In this document: piece by piece, positions 8,985-20,601 of the stretch | Numbering within the stretch: the first letter of the stretch is position 1 | Layout of the letters: every line of letters begins with the position of its first letter | DNA from: Streptococcus sp. | Lineage (GTDB): Bacteria > Bacillota > Bacilli > Lactobacillales > Streptococcaceae | Length of the DNA: 64,000 nucleotides | Direction of reading: 5' to 3' | Assembly: GCA_003521145.1 (NCBI GenBank) | Contig: DOTL01000009.1 | Span: forward strand, 1 to 64,000 | Program-made: the position numbers and the translations under genes | Notes under the pieces: model-generated | Database searches by the model: none | Seen by the model: only the letters and a program-made list of their open reading frames with translations | What the model was told of the DNA's origin: nothing

Positions 8985-9286
8985 AGAAAAGGAGAACTAA
9001 AACACCCATAACCACTAGGAGACTAAGCTTATAGCCTAGGGAATTTCTAAGATTTAAACCGGTCCCCAAGGCCATTCCTACGGAGGACAAATAAGGGTTC
9101 TGAGAGAGATTGCTTAAGGTCGTAGCCTAAGAGATACCTTAAGCAAAATAGAAAGAGGAGACTCATCCCTGGAAAAATTGCAAGGGGAAGAATAATTCCC
9201 TGTGACAGACTAGTCATGATGGTAAGAATGTTTTGTATCAACAAGAGCACCCAAAACAAGTAATAAATGTACGATTGCTTTTTCAT
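8953..9286 (-). pseudogene. Frame-shifted small membrane-protein gene
   Basis: A start with a GAGAGG ribosome site opens a hydrophobic protein (MKKQSYIYYLFWVLLLIQN). Near 9110 the frame shifts: the first frame ends in a basic, non-membrane tail at 9047, while the other frame continues with NPYLSSVGMALGTGLNLRNS and a last membrane helix ending AFLEK at 8953. The continuous product would be about 110 residues with three or four helices. I do not recognise the family. The truncated 79-residue protein could still be made. Confidence 0.65.
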
Positions 9287-9373
9287 TAATATGTACCTCT
9301 CAATCCAAGATAAGTATACTCCTCCTAGCTTTCCTTATCAAACCCATAACTCGCCTGACACCTTATTTTCTGC

Positions 9374-9379
9374 TATAAT
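9374..9379 (+). promoter_or_regulatory. Extended -10 of the exonuclease gene
   Basis: TGCTATAAT lies 35 bases before the start codon and fits TGnTATAAT. No good -35 is visible. Confidence 0.55.
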
Positions 9380-9413
9380 AGAAAGGAAATATTCAAAAAA
9401 GGAAACTGTACAC

Positions 9414-10241
9414 ATGAAATTAATTTCTTGGAATATTGATTCCCTAAATGCCGCCCTTACTAGTGATTCTACACGCGCTCAATTATCACGCGCTGTTATC
9501 GACACCTTGATCGCTGAAAATGCAGACATCATTGCTATTCAAGAGACAAAACTGTCTGCTAAAGGTCCGACTAAAAAGCATTTGCAAATCTTGGAAGACT
9601 ACTTCCCTGACTATGACAATACTTGGCGTTCATCTGTTGAACCTGCTCGGAAAGGTTATGCTGGAACCATGTTCTTGTATAAAAAAGAACTGAATCCAGT
9701 CATTACCTATCCTGAAATCGGAGCACCTTCAACTATGGACTGTGAAGGGCGCATCATCACTCTTGAATTTGACAATTTCTTTGTGACACAGGTCTACACA
9801 CCAAATGCTGGTGATGGCCTCAAACGTCTGCTTGAACGTCAAATCTGGGATGAAAAATATGCGGATTACCTAGCTGAATTGGACGCTCAGAAACCAGTTC
9901 TTGCGACTGGTGACTACAATGTTGCCCACAAGGAAATCGACTTGGCCAATCCCTCAAGTAATCGTCGTTCACCTGGTTTTACAGATGAAGAACGTGCTGG
10001 CTTCACTAACCTCCTTGCCAAAGGTTTCACAGATACCTACCGTCACCTCAATGGCGACTTTACAGGAGCCTATACATGGTGGGCCCAACGTAGCAAAACA
10101 TCTAAAATCAACAATACAGGCTGGAGGATTGACTACTGGTTGACTTCAAATCGTATTGCCGATAAGGTCACAAAATCAGACATGATTGACTCTGGTGATC
10201 GCCAAGACCACACACCTATCATCTTAGAGATTGATTTATAA
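9414..10241 (+). CDS. exoA: Exodeoxyribonuclease III family AP endonuclease
   Basis: This 275-residue enzyme cleaves DNA at abasic sites and degrades 3' ends in base-excision repair. The family motifs are clear: MKLISWNIDSLNA at the start, IIAIQETKL near residue 43, the GDYNVAH segment near 165 and the DHTPIILEI end with the catalytic Asp-His. The frame is open upstream of 9414, but MKLISWN is the normal N-terminus and an AAAAGGA lies upstream. Length matches streptococcal ExoA. Confidence 0.94.
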   Translation: MKLISWNIDSLNAALTSDSTRAQLSRAVIDTLIAENADIIAIQETKLSAKGPTKKHLQILEDYFPDYDNTWRSSVEPARKGYAGTMFLYKKELNPVITYPEIGAPSTMDCEGRIITLEFDNFFVTQVYTPNAGDGLKRLLERQIWDEKYADYLAELDAQKPVLATGDYNVAHKEIDLANPSSNRRSPGFTDEERAGFTNLLAKGFTDTYRHLNGDFTGAYTWWAQRSKTSKINNTGWRIDYWLTSNRIADKVTKSDMIDSGDRQDHTPIILEIDL

Positions 10242-10264
10242 AACAACTCTAGACCTAAATCACA

Positions 10265-10289
10265 AAAAGAGTAGACCTGCTACTCTTTT
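10265..10289 (+). terminator. Hairpin between exoA and the QueT-family gene
   Basis: AAAAGAGTAG and CTACTCTTTT form a 10-bp stem with loop ACCTG, ending 24 bases before the next ATG. It fits an intrinsic terminator of exoA. The loop CCT could pair with the AAGGAG of the next gene, so a leader role for it is possible but unproven. Confidence 0.65.
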
Positions 10290-10313
10290 ACTATGCCCAA
10301 TTAAGGAGAAATT

Positions 10314-10793
10314 ATGAAAACCAAACTTAATACCACTCAAAAGCTTGTTCTGTCAGCTATTATGATGGCTCTTTACATCGCTATCCTCTTTGTGTCTCAA
10401 GCCATTTCATTTGGTGCGGTTCAAATGCGTCTGGCCACTGCTTTATATGGATTAACCTACATCTTCCCATTTTTGGTATTCCCAATTAGTCTGGCTAATG
10501 CCATCGCTAACTCTTTTGGCGGTTTGGGATTGATTGACGTGGTTGGTGGTTTCTGTGCTAGCTTTTTAACAACCGGTAGCATCTACCTCATCCGTAAAGC
10601 CAAGTTATCTAGCTGGTTTATCATTCCTTCAATCCTACTTGTTCCTACCTTAGTGGTACCAATCTGGCTTAGTGCCTTGCTCAAACTTCCTTATTTGGCT
10701 CTTGTTATTAATCTCCTCCTCGGACAATTAGTTCCTGCAATTTTGGGAGCTGTACTTGTACGAGAGTTGGCTAAACGAGGATATAAAGACTGA
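10314..10793 (+). CDS. QueT-family ECF transporter S component
   Basis: This 159-residue protein has five or six membrane helices and belongs to the COG4708/QueT family of substrate-binding S components that work with the shared EcfAA'T module. QueT members take up queuosine precursors such as preQ1; the exact substrate here is inferred. The segment GLIDVVGGFCASF resembles the GLIDVV block of the family. AAGGAG lies 5 bases before the ATG. A second family member is at 16857, so the substrates may differ. Confidence 0.75.
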   Translation: MKTKLNTTQKLVLSAIMMALYIAILFVSQAISFGAVQMRLATALYGLTYIFPFLVFPISLANAIANSFGGLGLIDVVGGFCASFLTTGSIYLIRKAKLSSWFIIPSILLVPTLVVPIWLSALLKLPYLALVINLLLGQLVPAILGAVLVRELAKRGYKD

Positions 10794-10798
10794 CAAAC

Positions 10799-10832
10799 AA
10801 AAATATCTCTGCAATGTGCAGAGATATTTTTT
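10799..10832 (+). terminator. Terminator after the QueT-family gene
   Basis: AAAAATATCTCTGC and GCAGAGATATTTTTT form a long stem with a five-base loop and T-run. It also overlaps the end of the convergent broken gene and may serve both strands. Confidence 0.85.
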
Positions 10833-12448
10833 AGTAAGCATAAGCTTTTTCGTAAGCTTCTTTTGGTGTCAGCCTGTCAGCGGAGGTCAGCAAAAGGTAG
10901 TCAACATTAGTAGGATCTTTTTGATACTCATCAACCCAATCTTGATTCATTTCGAGGTAAAGATTATAAGTTCCCAACTCAGTCGAAACAGTAACTACCT
11001 TGTAAAAATCTTTATAACGCTTTTGGTTATACGTTTTTTTCAATTTTTCATATCGATAATAGGTTCTGGCAAAGTCTGTGAACTGGTATCCTTTCTTATC
11101 TTTTCTAGAGCCAGTTGTGACTTCAATCGTGCCCTTGTTATTGTTAAATGTAAATCATAATCATTGTGACTATTCACTTGGAAGACACCTGGAAGTGATG
11201 TCACTGTCATCAGAGAATGTCTGAATATCAGCAAACTTAGCAGCCTGCCAAGAAGTAGGGACTCCTTCATATTCACCATTGCTCTGTAGACCCAGGAGTG
11301 ACCAATAATGACCGAGATAGAAGGTATTAGACTTCTCACAATCTGTCAACAGTTCACCTACCATCTTAAGGTTTTCAGCACCTAGACGATAAGGGTTAGA
11401 AAGATAACCAAAGACTGGGAAGAAATAAATGATAACTGTAAAGGTCAAAGGAGTCTTCATATTAATCTTATTGATAGCCCAGAAGAAATAAGCAGCTGAG
11501 AACAAAAGAGCGTAAGCTGCACCATAGCTAAACTTATGCGCATGGGCAATCAAAAGCAAAATGAAGAAAATAGGTTGGATAGGACGAATCTTATGATAGA
11601 TGATAGAGAAAACATCCTCTTTGTCTTCCTCAGATTTGAAAATCAAGGACAAGACAATGGTCAAGAGCATAAAGAAGGCGCCAAAACCGAAACCAACATC
11701 ATTTGGACAGAAGAAATAAGCCAAGATGGACATATCCATCACCAAAAGCCAGACAGATGCAAATTTGATCATGTTGTTACCAACTTTTTCAGCTGTTTGA
11801 CTAGGTGCCTTCAAAGGTACCTCGAAGGCTTGTGCAAGTGCTCTTTCTTTGGCTTGGCGTTTGGCCTCTATTGGCGCTTTCATTTTCTTAGTACGGCGTT
11901 CCTTTTGGAACAAATGGGCAACCTTGGTCGGTTTATCTTGTCTTGACTTGGTAATGCTCAAAAAGAGCAGATATTGCATGGCAAAGATGAGAGCTGTATT
12001 CCCACCGTATTCTAGGAAGGAACCATCCCAAATACTAGAAACAACTGCAAAAACGATATAACCTCCAATTGAGATTAAAACCGTTAAAAGCAAATGAATG
12101 CAACGATAGCGGTAAGTGTATTTATCAGTTGTATCTCATCTCAAAAACGTGTCACGTGGGTAAAGATACCAGATAACGAAGATAAGTTCAATGGCTTGAG
12201 CTGCTGTTAGAAAACCAACGTAGTTGAAGCCAAAAACGGCTGCTACCACATTGATGAGATAGGAAATAATGGTCAAAACTCGCAGACTGGTGCGCTTAGA
12301 CAAGAGTCCAATACTCATCAGGGTGATAGTTGAGAAGGCAGAAAAACCAGCGCCCATCTTGTTATCAAAGATAAACACATTGACAAAGGCAAAAATCAAG
12401 ATTCCTAGAAGAGTTAAGACTTGTTTTTGCATTTCTTTTTTCTTTCAT
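10831..12448 (-). pseudogene. Broken large membrane-protein gene
   Basis: Pieces on one strand read as a single protein of about 535 residues. The first (12136-12432) ends at an in-frame TGA after PRDTFLR; reading continues in the same frame through a multi-helix region (11170-12093). Near 11210 the frame shifts to read SLPGVFQVNSHNDYD, and near 11155 it shifts back to read NNNKGTIEVTTGSRKDKKGY and the C-terminal domain ending AYEKAYAY. A good ribosome site (AAGGAGGGAAGAT) precedes an ATG at 12448 that is one base out of frame with the rest, so there may be a further indel. I do not recognise the family. Confidence 0.7.
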
Positions 12449-12526
12449 ATCTTCCCTCCTTATGAAAAGGATAACGCTTCCATATTCCTATTTTAACACA
12501 ATTATACTATTTTTTTGTCAGATTTG

Positions 12527-12557
12527 AAAAGACATTCGGATAAGCGAATGCCTTTTT
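12527..12557 (-). terminator. Terminator after the 12560-13702 locus
   Basis: On the minus strand GGCATTCG and CGAATGTC pair and are followed by UUUUC, directly after the stop at 12560. Confidence 0.65.
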
Positions 12558-12559
12558 CA

Positions 12560-13702
12560 TTAATTATCCATTGCTTCAATCTTAAGGAAAACAAAATCTC
12601 CATCAAAGCGTTGAATATACTTTTGAAAACCTAATAAACTAAAGGTTTCAATCTCATACCGGACCTGATCAACACCTTCACTAGTGCTTTCCTCTAGCAG
12701 TTTAAGTTTTGGAATATCGGATTCCAATCGTTATACTCAAAAGATAGACTTAACAATTGTGCTTTCTCAATAGGACTATTCTGATCCGTGTAATCAAGAT
12801 CAACTGACTTATGCATGATTCCTGATGAATGGATACTTATACTTCTCAAGGCACCTTTTGCCTGAGGATGTTCCCTAATGACCTCAGACAAGGGTGTGGT
12901 TGGACCAAGATAGGCATGGTCTTTGGTACGTAAGCTATTTATCTGCTCTTCCATCCAATTACTGCTATAGTTATCAACCTCAGTGACGCCATCAAGTGGA
13001 TAAGTCGCTGTTCCACCATCATAGACAAAGCGTCCCTTTTCATCCTTCACAAAAGAGAGATTAATATACTCATTGCCATCTCCACGTTCATATCTCACCT
13101 TGAGACCACTGGATTTGATCACGACATAATTGCCCTTACCACGACTTTTAATAATCGAATGTAAAGTATCAACCTTGGGTTTCAGATTTTCAAAATCTTT
13201 TTCCGTCCAATTATAAATCGCAGACTCATCTTCGTAGTCCTTTGGATCATCACTATCGGGTTTCTCCTCTTCAAAATCGGACTAAGATACTTGCTGAATC
13301 AACCTATATTTCTTCATAGACCGCCCCTCGATAGACAGAACCACCTAAAGTTGCAAAGAAGGATAGTCCAATCAAGGCAACCACGATTGCGGTGAAGAGA
13401 AATCTCCCTCGCTTCTGTCCCATTCTAAAGAGAATGATAGCAAGGATAAAACAGGTCACAATTACAGCCAGATACAGAATTATCGGCTTATACTTCCAAG
13501 ATAAGAAGACCGACATCCAGCTCACACTTAGGAGTATCAATGGCAAAATAAGGGTCAAAAAGAAATGTCGCTTTTCAGCTTTTTCCCCCTGAAAACCAGA
13601 TTCAAACTCTGGCCCTTGATTACTAAAAGCCGACTCGAAAGCCTGATCACCATTCTTTCGATGATCATCACTTAAATAACGTTCACTTTCTTTATTAAAC
13701 AC
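12560..13702 (-). pseudogene. Broken membrane-anchored protein gene
   Basis: The N-terminal part (13304-13702, 132 residues) has a polar head and three membrane segments and ends at a TAG after AVYEEI. Beyond it the reading moves to another frame, crosses another TAG, and continues with EEEKPDSDDPKDYEDESA into a soluble domain (12694-13122). Near 12720 one more frameshift is needed to reach the end DGDFVFLKIEAMDN at 12560. At least one nonsense and two frame changes are visible. The family is not recognised; the 132-residue N-terminal protein may still be made. Confidence 0.65.
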
Positions 13703-13785
13703 CTACTCCTCTAAATATTCTATATAACAATTTCCCAGTTTTTTCTATTGTAACAAATGAAAGCGTCATTTTCTACAGATATACT

Positions 13786-13812
13786 TAAAAAGCAACCTAT
13801 CTTAGGTTGCTT
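13786..13812 (-). terminator. dgkB terminator
   Basis: On the minus strand AAGCAACCTA and TAGGTTGCTT pair perfectly with a short loop and are followed by UUUAAG, 13 bases after the dgkB stop. Confidence 0.75.
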
Positions 13813-13824
13813 AAAGGACTAACA

Positions 13825-14838
13825 TTAGTCATTCTCAATTTTTTCAGCTTCTGTACTGAATTTTTGTGCGATGACTTCAAGAGCTAATTCGTCTGTATCT
13901 GGAAGAGTGATGGCATCATAAGAAATCTCATCAATATTAGCATAGAATTCAATGTGATTCTTCATATTTTGGAGGTGAATTGGTGCATCACCACCGTATT
14001 CGCCATCTAGGTTAATCATCATACGATCATCACTTAAAGGCTCAATATACAGTGAACTCGTTTTGGTGTAGGAAATTCTCTTATCATAGATGTGTTTACC
14101 ACCTTGGAGAACCTGACGAATGAGGTCTACCAATTCAAAGAGATTAGCTGTCTTAACCATGATTAGTGTAAATTTACCATCATCCAGTTTAGCATCTGGG
14201 GCAATTGTTTCAAAGCCACCAACTGAATTGGTCAAGGCAACGAAAATCATGGAAAGACCACCTTCAAAGACACCCTCGTCATGCGTAATGCGGACAGGAA
14301 CCTTCTTAACTTCTGGCAACAACTCAGCCCCCTTAACAAGGTAAGCCAAATAACCAAGGACTGTCTTTAAGCGGCTAGGCACACTATAAGTTAATTCTGT
14401 AAAGGAACCCGCAGCCGCAATATTGATGAAGTATTTGTCATCATAGGCACGACCAATATCCATTTGAAGGGTTTGATTTTTAGCAATAACCTTGGCTGCT
14501 TCAACAGGATTCCCTCTTGGAATCTTCAAAGCGCGTGCAAAGTCATTTGTTGTTCCCGTTGGAATAACCGCCATTTGTGGGCGCTTTTTGAGTGGGGCAA
14601 TCCCAGAAACAACCTCATTGATTGTTCCATCGCCACCTGCAGCAATAATTAAGTCAAAGCCTGCTTTAGCGGCACGAGTGGCCTCATTTTTTGCTGAGTT
14701 TTCATCTGGTGTTGTTTGAAAGGCTGATGCTTCAAAGCCAGCGCCTTCCAGAATATCCAAGACATCAGCAACATTTTTTTTCATAATTTCTTGTCCAGAT
14801 GTTGGATTATAAATTAAGCGGGAACGTTTTTGTTTCAT
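13825..14838 (-). CDS. dgkB: Diacylglycerol kinase (DgkB/YerQ type)
   Basis: This 337-residue lipid kinase recycles diacylglycerol released during lipoteichoic acid synthesis. The NAD-kinase-like fold is marked by the first-strand IYNPTSGQE segment, GGDGTINEVV near residue 68 and PTGTTNDFARAL near 96. The start MKQKRSRLIYNPTSG is the normal one. It begins 9 bases after the ligA stop, so the two are likely cotranscribed, as is usual in streptococci. Confidence 0.9.
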   Translation of the reverse strand: MKQKRSRLIYNPTSGQEIMKKNVADVLDILEGAGFEASAFQTTPDENSAKNEATRAAKAGFDLIIAAGGDGTINEVVSGIAPLKKRPQMAVIPTGTTNDFARALKIPRGNPVEAAKVIAKNQTLQMDIGRAYDDKYFINIAAAGSFTELTYSVPSRLKTVLGYLAYLVKGAELLPEVKKVPVRITHDEGVFEGGLSMIFVALTNSVGGFETIAPDAKLDDGKFTLIMVKTANLFELVDLIRQVLQGGKHIYDKRISYTKTSSLYIEPLSDDRMMINLDGEYGGDAPIHLQNMKNHIEFYANIDEISYDAITLPDTDELALEVIAQKFSTEAEKIEND

Positions 14839-14847
14839 ATTGAACTC

Positions 14848-16815
<1,968 letters not shown>

Positions 16816-16832
16816 TTAACATAAAAGCAGAA

Positions 16833-16858
16833 AAAAACGCCTTTACAGACGTTAATTT
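16833..16858 (-). terminator. Terminator after queT
   Basis: On the minus strand AACGTC and GGCGTT pair around a six-base loop and are followed by seven U. It begins at the queT stop. Confidence 0.6.
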
Positions 16859-17366
16859 AGGAAACAAAATCAATAACTTTGGCCAATTTCTTAATAAGAA
16901 TTGCACCAACTAAGAGAGAAGCCAATTCTCCCATAGCAACAGTGAACCAAGTTATCCAAAATGGTGCCTGAGTAACCAAGGTCAACTCAGCCGCAATTGT
17001 CACCATGAAGAATGAGAAGTAAAAGGCAAAGTAAACATGAGCCTTGTCAAAAAGCCCACCCAAAATATCTTGGTTTTTAAAACGGTCAAAGAAATAAACA
17101 CCTGAACCGACAAAGACCAATGTTGATAGACTGCCAACAACCACATCAATCATGTTAAAGCTAAAGAAATTAGCAATCATACAGCCCAAAATAACCGCAA
17201 TGATATACTTGCGATTATAAAATCCTAAAAGATTGAATATTTCTGCAATTCGGAACTGGTAGGGACCATAGGAAATTAAGTTAAAAGGTGGCACAACAGT
17301 CAAGACTACATAAAGAGCTGCCACAATAGCAATATGTGTTAAATCACGAACAGTTTGTTTTTTCAT
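16857..17366 (-). CDS. queT: QueT ECF transporter S component
   Basis: This 169-residue protein has five to six membrane helices and carries the QueT signature more clearly than the paralogue at 10314: VPPFNLISYGPYQFRIAEIF near residue 25 and an NMIDVVVG segment near 72. QueT binds queuosine precursors and docks on the shared ECF energising module. GGAGGT precedes the ATG. No preQ1 riboswitch was found upstream. Confidence 0.85.
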   Translation of the reverse strand: MKKQTVRDLTHIAIVAALYVVLTVVPPFNLISYGPYQFRIAEIFNLLGFYNRKYIIAVILGCMIANFFSFNMIDVVVGSLSTLVFVGSGVYFFDRFKNQDILGGLFDKAHVYFAFYFSFFMVTIAAELTLVTQAPFWITWFTVAMGELASLLVGAILIKKLAKVIDFVS

Positions 17367-17420
17367 TTTACCTCCATAATCATTATCTTTTTATTATGTA
17401 CAAAGGATAATATTCCCGTC

Positions 17421-17451
17421 AAAAGAGCCTGGATCTCACCAAGCTCTCTTT
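17421..17451 (-). terminator. Terminator after the YihY-family gene
   Basis: On the minus strand AAAGAG...GC and GC...CTCTTTT form a stem with small internal mismatches, just after the gene's stop at 17457. Confidence 0.6.
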
Positions 17452-17456
17452 ATCAT

Positions 17457-18416
17457 CTAGGAATCATCCTCATCTTTTTTGTGTTTTTTGCTGTCACTAC
17501 CGTCTCCAGAAAAGCTCTGAATAATAGTAATCACATCTCCTCTTCTACTTTTCAGTTCACCTTGTCTAAGCTCTTGATAGGTCGCATTAAAGACGGCACC
17601 CAAAATCAAAACCCTGGCCAAGAAGATGAACCAAAGCATGAAGACGAAAATCATAATAGATCCAAATACCTTGATGTCAACCAAGCGACTCAAGGTACGA
17701 ATCACATAGGTCCCAAACAAGTTGCTTAAATAGCCAATCACTAAAGTCGTAAATATTGTTCCTGGCATAACATAGCTAATTTTTCGAATCTTCACATTTG
17801 GTAGCACGAAATAAAGCACCATCATTCCCAGGAAGACAACTGCAATACTCAGAGGTTGGATACTATTTAAAATAAGCTGGGTCATCTTGGAACCAATAGG
17901 ATAGGTCTGATTGATAACTCGCAAGACCGACTGAATAATCGTAGACAGCATTAGTGCAAAGGTGAGCAGGAATAAGATTACCAGACTCATGAAACCACCA
18001 ACAATGTGACTAATAAAGACATCACGGTGTTCTGAAGCACCATATACCTTGTCAATCGCCTTTTGAAGCGAAGACAAGGACTTAATCATTGTCCAGAATC
18101 CCGTCAAAGAGGCAACTCCCAACAACTGTCCAGAAGGTGTCGAGAAGATATCCTGAACAACGTTGGCTGCAGGTGCATAAAACTGCTTAGGAAGGTGCTC
18201 ATTCAAAAACTTCAAGAGATCAGTCGTATCAATATTCAGATAGGGAAAGACATTAGCCGCAATGACAATGAGCGGAAAAACCGTCAAAATGAGATAGTAA
18301 GCCACTGCAATAGTTGAAATGTCTATCTCTGCACTACGATAATGCCTAAGACAAACCTGCAATGGGCGCCACTGGAGTTTATCCAAGAGACGGGCCATTA
18401 AGCCTTGTCGTTTCAT
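17457..18416 (-). CDS. YihY/BrkB-family membrane protein
   Basis: This 319-residue protein has six predicted helices and the family blocks AVAYYLILTVFPL near residue 38 and LTGFWTMIKSLSSLQKAIDKV near 105. It ends with a charged, mostly Lys/Asp tail. Members are often called virulence factor BrkB or ribonuclease BN, names that are not supported biochemically; a role in envelope transport is more likely. It follows map by one base on the same strand, so the two are almost certainly cotranscribed. Confidence 0.85.
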   Translation of the reverse strand: MKRQGLMARLLDKLQWRPLQVCLRHYRSAEIDISTIAVAYYLILTVFPLIVIAANVFPYLNIDTTDLLKFLNEHLPKQFYAPAANVVQDIFSTPSGQLLGVASLTGFWTMIKSLSSLQKAIDKVYGASEHRDVFISHIVGGFMSLVILFLLTFALMLSTIIQSVLRVINQTYPIGSKMTQLILNSIQPLSIAVVFLGMMVLYFVLPNVKIRKISYVMPGTIFTTLVIGYLSNLFGTYVIRTLSRLVDIKVFGSIMIFVFMLWFIFLARVLILGAVFNATYQELRQGELKSRRGDVITIIQSFSGDGSDSKKHKKDEDDS

Positions 18417-18417
18417 A

Positions 18418-19278
18418 TTAGTAAGTTCTTTCTTCGCCTTGAGAAGTCAAAATTACTGGACCATCCTTAGTAATAACAAATTGGTGCTCATATTGACAAG
18501 AAAGTCCACCGTCAAGAGTTTTGTGAGCCCAACCAGTTTCAAGGTCTGTATCGATTTCCCAAATACCAGTGTTAATCATCGGTTCAATAGTCAAAACCAT
18601 TCCTTCTTTAAGACGGAGACCTCGTCCAGCCACCCCATAGTTTGGCACCATTGGTTCTTCGTGCATCGTTGGTCCAACTCCGTGTCCAACCAAGTCACGA
18701 ACAACACCGTAACCACGACTTTCAGCGTATTCTTGGATAGCTGCACCGATATCACCGATACGGTTACCGACTACCGCTTGTTCAATACCAATATACATAG
18801 CCTCACGTGTTACTTCCATAAGTTTTTTTACTTCGTCAGATGGCGTTCCAATTGCATAAGCCCAACATGAGTCAGCTAAACCACCAGAATATGATTCTGT
18901 GTATTTTTTAACCTGAGAAACATTGTCAAAGTCCAATTTTGACACATCAAGGACTGACTTATCGATAGGTTCTGACAAGACCATATCAACCTTCAAGAGG
19001 TCACCATCTTTCAAAATATAGTGACGTGGAAAGGCATGTGCCACTTCGTCATTAAGGCTACAGCATGTCGCATAAGGGTAATCCATAATGCTTCCCTCAA
19101 CCCCAATCTGAAGGGGAAGGACATTCTCTTCTTTACAACGACGACGCACATATTCTTCTACTTCCCACATGTCTACTCCTGGTTTCAAGAGGTCACGTAG
19201 ACCAATGTGAATGCTAGCAAGAAAATCCCCTGCCCCATCCATCGCTTCAATTTCTCGTGCTGATTTTAATGTAATCAT
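18418..19278 (-). CDS. map: Methionine aminopeptidase
   Basis: This 286-residue type I enzyme removes the initiator Met. Metal ligands are visible in order: the LLKVDMVL Asp, the DSCWAYAIG-type segment, the DLVGHGVGPTMHEEP His block and LTIEPMIN Glu; the last Glu is in the CQYEHQFVIT segment. The streptococcal form has the usual ~35-residue insertion after the first Asp. GGAGATAATA precedes the ATG. Confidence 0.95.
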   Translation of the reverse strand: MITLKSAREIEAMDGAGDFLASIHIGLRDLLKPGVDMWEVEEYVRRRCKEENVLPLQIGVEGSIMDYPYATCCSLNDEVAHAFPRHYILKDGDLLKVDMVLSEPIDKSVLDVSKLDFDNVSQVKKYTESYSGGLADSCWAYAIGTPSDEVKKLMEVTREAMYIGIEQAVVGNRIGDIGAAIQEYAESRGYGVVRDLVGHGVGPTMHEEPMVPNYGVAGRGLRLKEGMVLTIEPMINTGIWEIDTDLETGWAHKTLDGGLSCQYEHQFVITKDGPVILTSQGEERTY

Positions 19279-19320
19279 TATTATCTCCGTTTTCTTATAT
19301 CTTTAATTTTTTATTCGTTA

Positions 19321-20601
19321 CTAAGTTTTCTTAACCACAACAACTGATTTACAGACGGTATGATTCCCATGAGTAACCATAAGATCTAGATGGGCTCTAC
19401 GTCTAGTTTCAGCAATAATACTTGGTGTAATCGTCACCTTGTCATCAATCTGAGCTGCCTGAAGAAAGTAAAACATCATTTCTTCAATCACAAGACCATT
19501 TTGCTCCTGCTTTTCCATGATGCGATAGACAACCTCTTTAACCATCTCTGCAAGAACACCCTGAGTGAGGTTCCCAGAATTGTCAATCATAGTGGGCTCT
19601 ACCTCAAAGCTAAAAGCATGCTTGTCCTGATTTAGGTTAGCTATCATTTGATCACTAAAGGTGTACAAGTTGCCACGATTATTGGCCTGAAGTTCTTCCA
19701 AAACCTGACGACGGGTGATAACACCTAGATAGTGTTTTTCTTCGTCCACAACCGGAATAATATCAAAGTCCTCAAAAATCATCTTTTGGGCAACAGTTGC
19801 CAAACTAGTCTCAAGTCGTGTCACCGTCGGCTTGGTCATGATTGCTTTAAGCATGGTCGTTGGTTGATGATTAGATACATCCCGCATGGTCACAATCCCA
19901 ATCACCTTTTCAGACTCAGATAGAATTGGAAAACGTATCAAATTCGTCCGTTTAACCAAATTCTGAAAATCCCTGATCGTCATTTCTGGAGTCATATAGT
20001 TGTAGTCTTCTCGTCTGGTATAGACTTGAGCTACGGTCTTGATGTCTGTTTTGATGCGGACATTCGAAAGCGCCTGGTTAATCATGGTTGCCACGGTAAA
20101 GGTATCGTAAGTTGTGACAATGACCGGAAATTTCTTCAAACGAGAAAGCTCTTTAACCCTATCGGAAACCTGAAAGCCCCCCGTCACTAGAACAGCATTA
20201 TTGTATTCTAGGGCAAGCAATTGAATATCCTCACGGTCCCCAACAATAAGAAGATCTCCTTTGGTTAGATAACGGGTGATATTCTCAATAGTCATGGCTC
20301 CAATATAGAACTTACTGAAGATACGTTCCAGACCTTCATGACCAGAGATAACCTCAGACTCTGTAATCTCCGCAATCTCCGCAAAGGTCAGCTTGTCAAG
20401 GCGTACCTGGACTTTCTTTTCAATTCGAACCGTTCCACTTCGAGGACGCGTTTCAACTAGTCCTCGATTCTCAGCTTCTTTAATCGCTCGATAGGCAGTT
20501 CCATCAGAAACCTGTAAGTGATTCGAAATACTACGCACACTAACACACTTACCGATAGGTAAGGCCTCTAGATAATCTAGAATTTCTTGATGTTTACTCA
20601 C
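19321..20601 (-). CDS. HTH-DRTGG-CBS-hotdog regulator (YtoI-like)
   Basis: This 426-residue protein has four parts: an N-terminal winged helix (residues ~1-65), a DRTGG domain (~70-185), a pair of CBS domains (~195-310) and a C-terminal hotdog/thioesterase-like domain. The order matches B. subtilis YtoI, a family of unknown ligand; CBS pairs usually sense adenine nucleotides. I chose the GTG at 20601 because GGAGGAGAAC lies 2-10 bases before it; the frame upstream has no good start. The start overlaps the end of the acetyltransferase gene by 8 bases, so translation is probably coupled. Confidence 0.82.
   Translation of the reverse strand: MSKHQEILDYLEALPIGKCVSVRSISNHLQVSDGTAYRAIKEAENRGLVETRPRSGTVRIEKKVQVRLDKLTFAEIAEITESEVISGHEGLERIFSKFYIGAMTIENITRYLTKGDLLIVGDREDIQLLALEYNNAVLVTGGFQVSDRVKELSRLKKFPVIVTTYDTFTVATMINQALSNVRIKTDIKTVAQVYTRREDYNYMTPEMTIRDFQNLVKRTNLIRFPILSESEKVIGIVTMRDVSNHQPTTMLKAIMTKPTVTRLETSLATVAQKMIFEDFDIIPVVDEEKHYLGVITRRQVLEELQANNRGNLYTFSDQMIANLNQDKHAFSFEVEPTMIDNSGNLTQGVLAEMVKEVVYRIMEKQEQNGLVIEEMMFYFLQAAQIDDKVTITPSIIAETRRRAHLDLMVTHGNHTVCKSVVVVKKT

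Noticed and set aside
10242..10313. Possible preQ1-II (COG4708) riboswitch before the first QueT-family gene
   Set aside because: The stem-loop there has only a five-base loop and is followed by no GCGG/CCGC hairpin, so the known fold cannot form. It fits a terminator better.
17367..17456. Possible riboswitch before queT, because CTTGGTG occurs as in the preQ1-II stem
   Set aside because: The bases belong to the terminator of the preceding gene and the remaining elements are missing.
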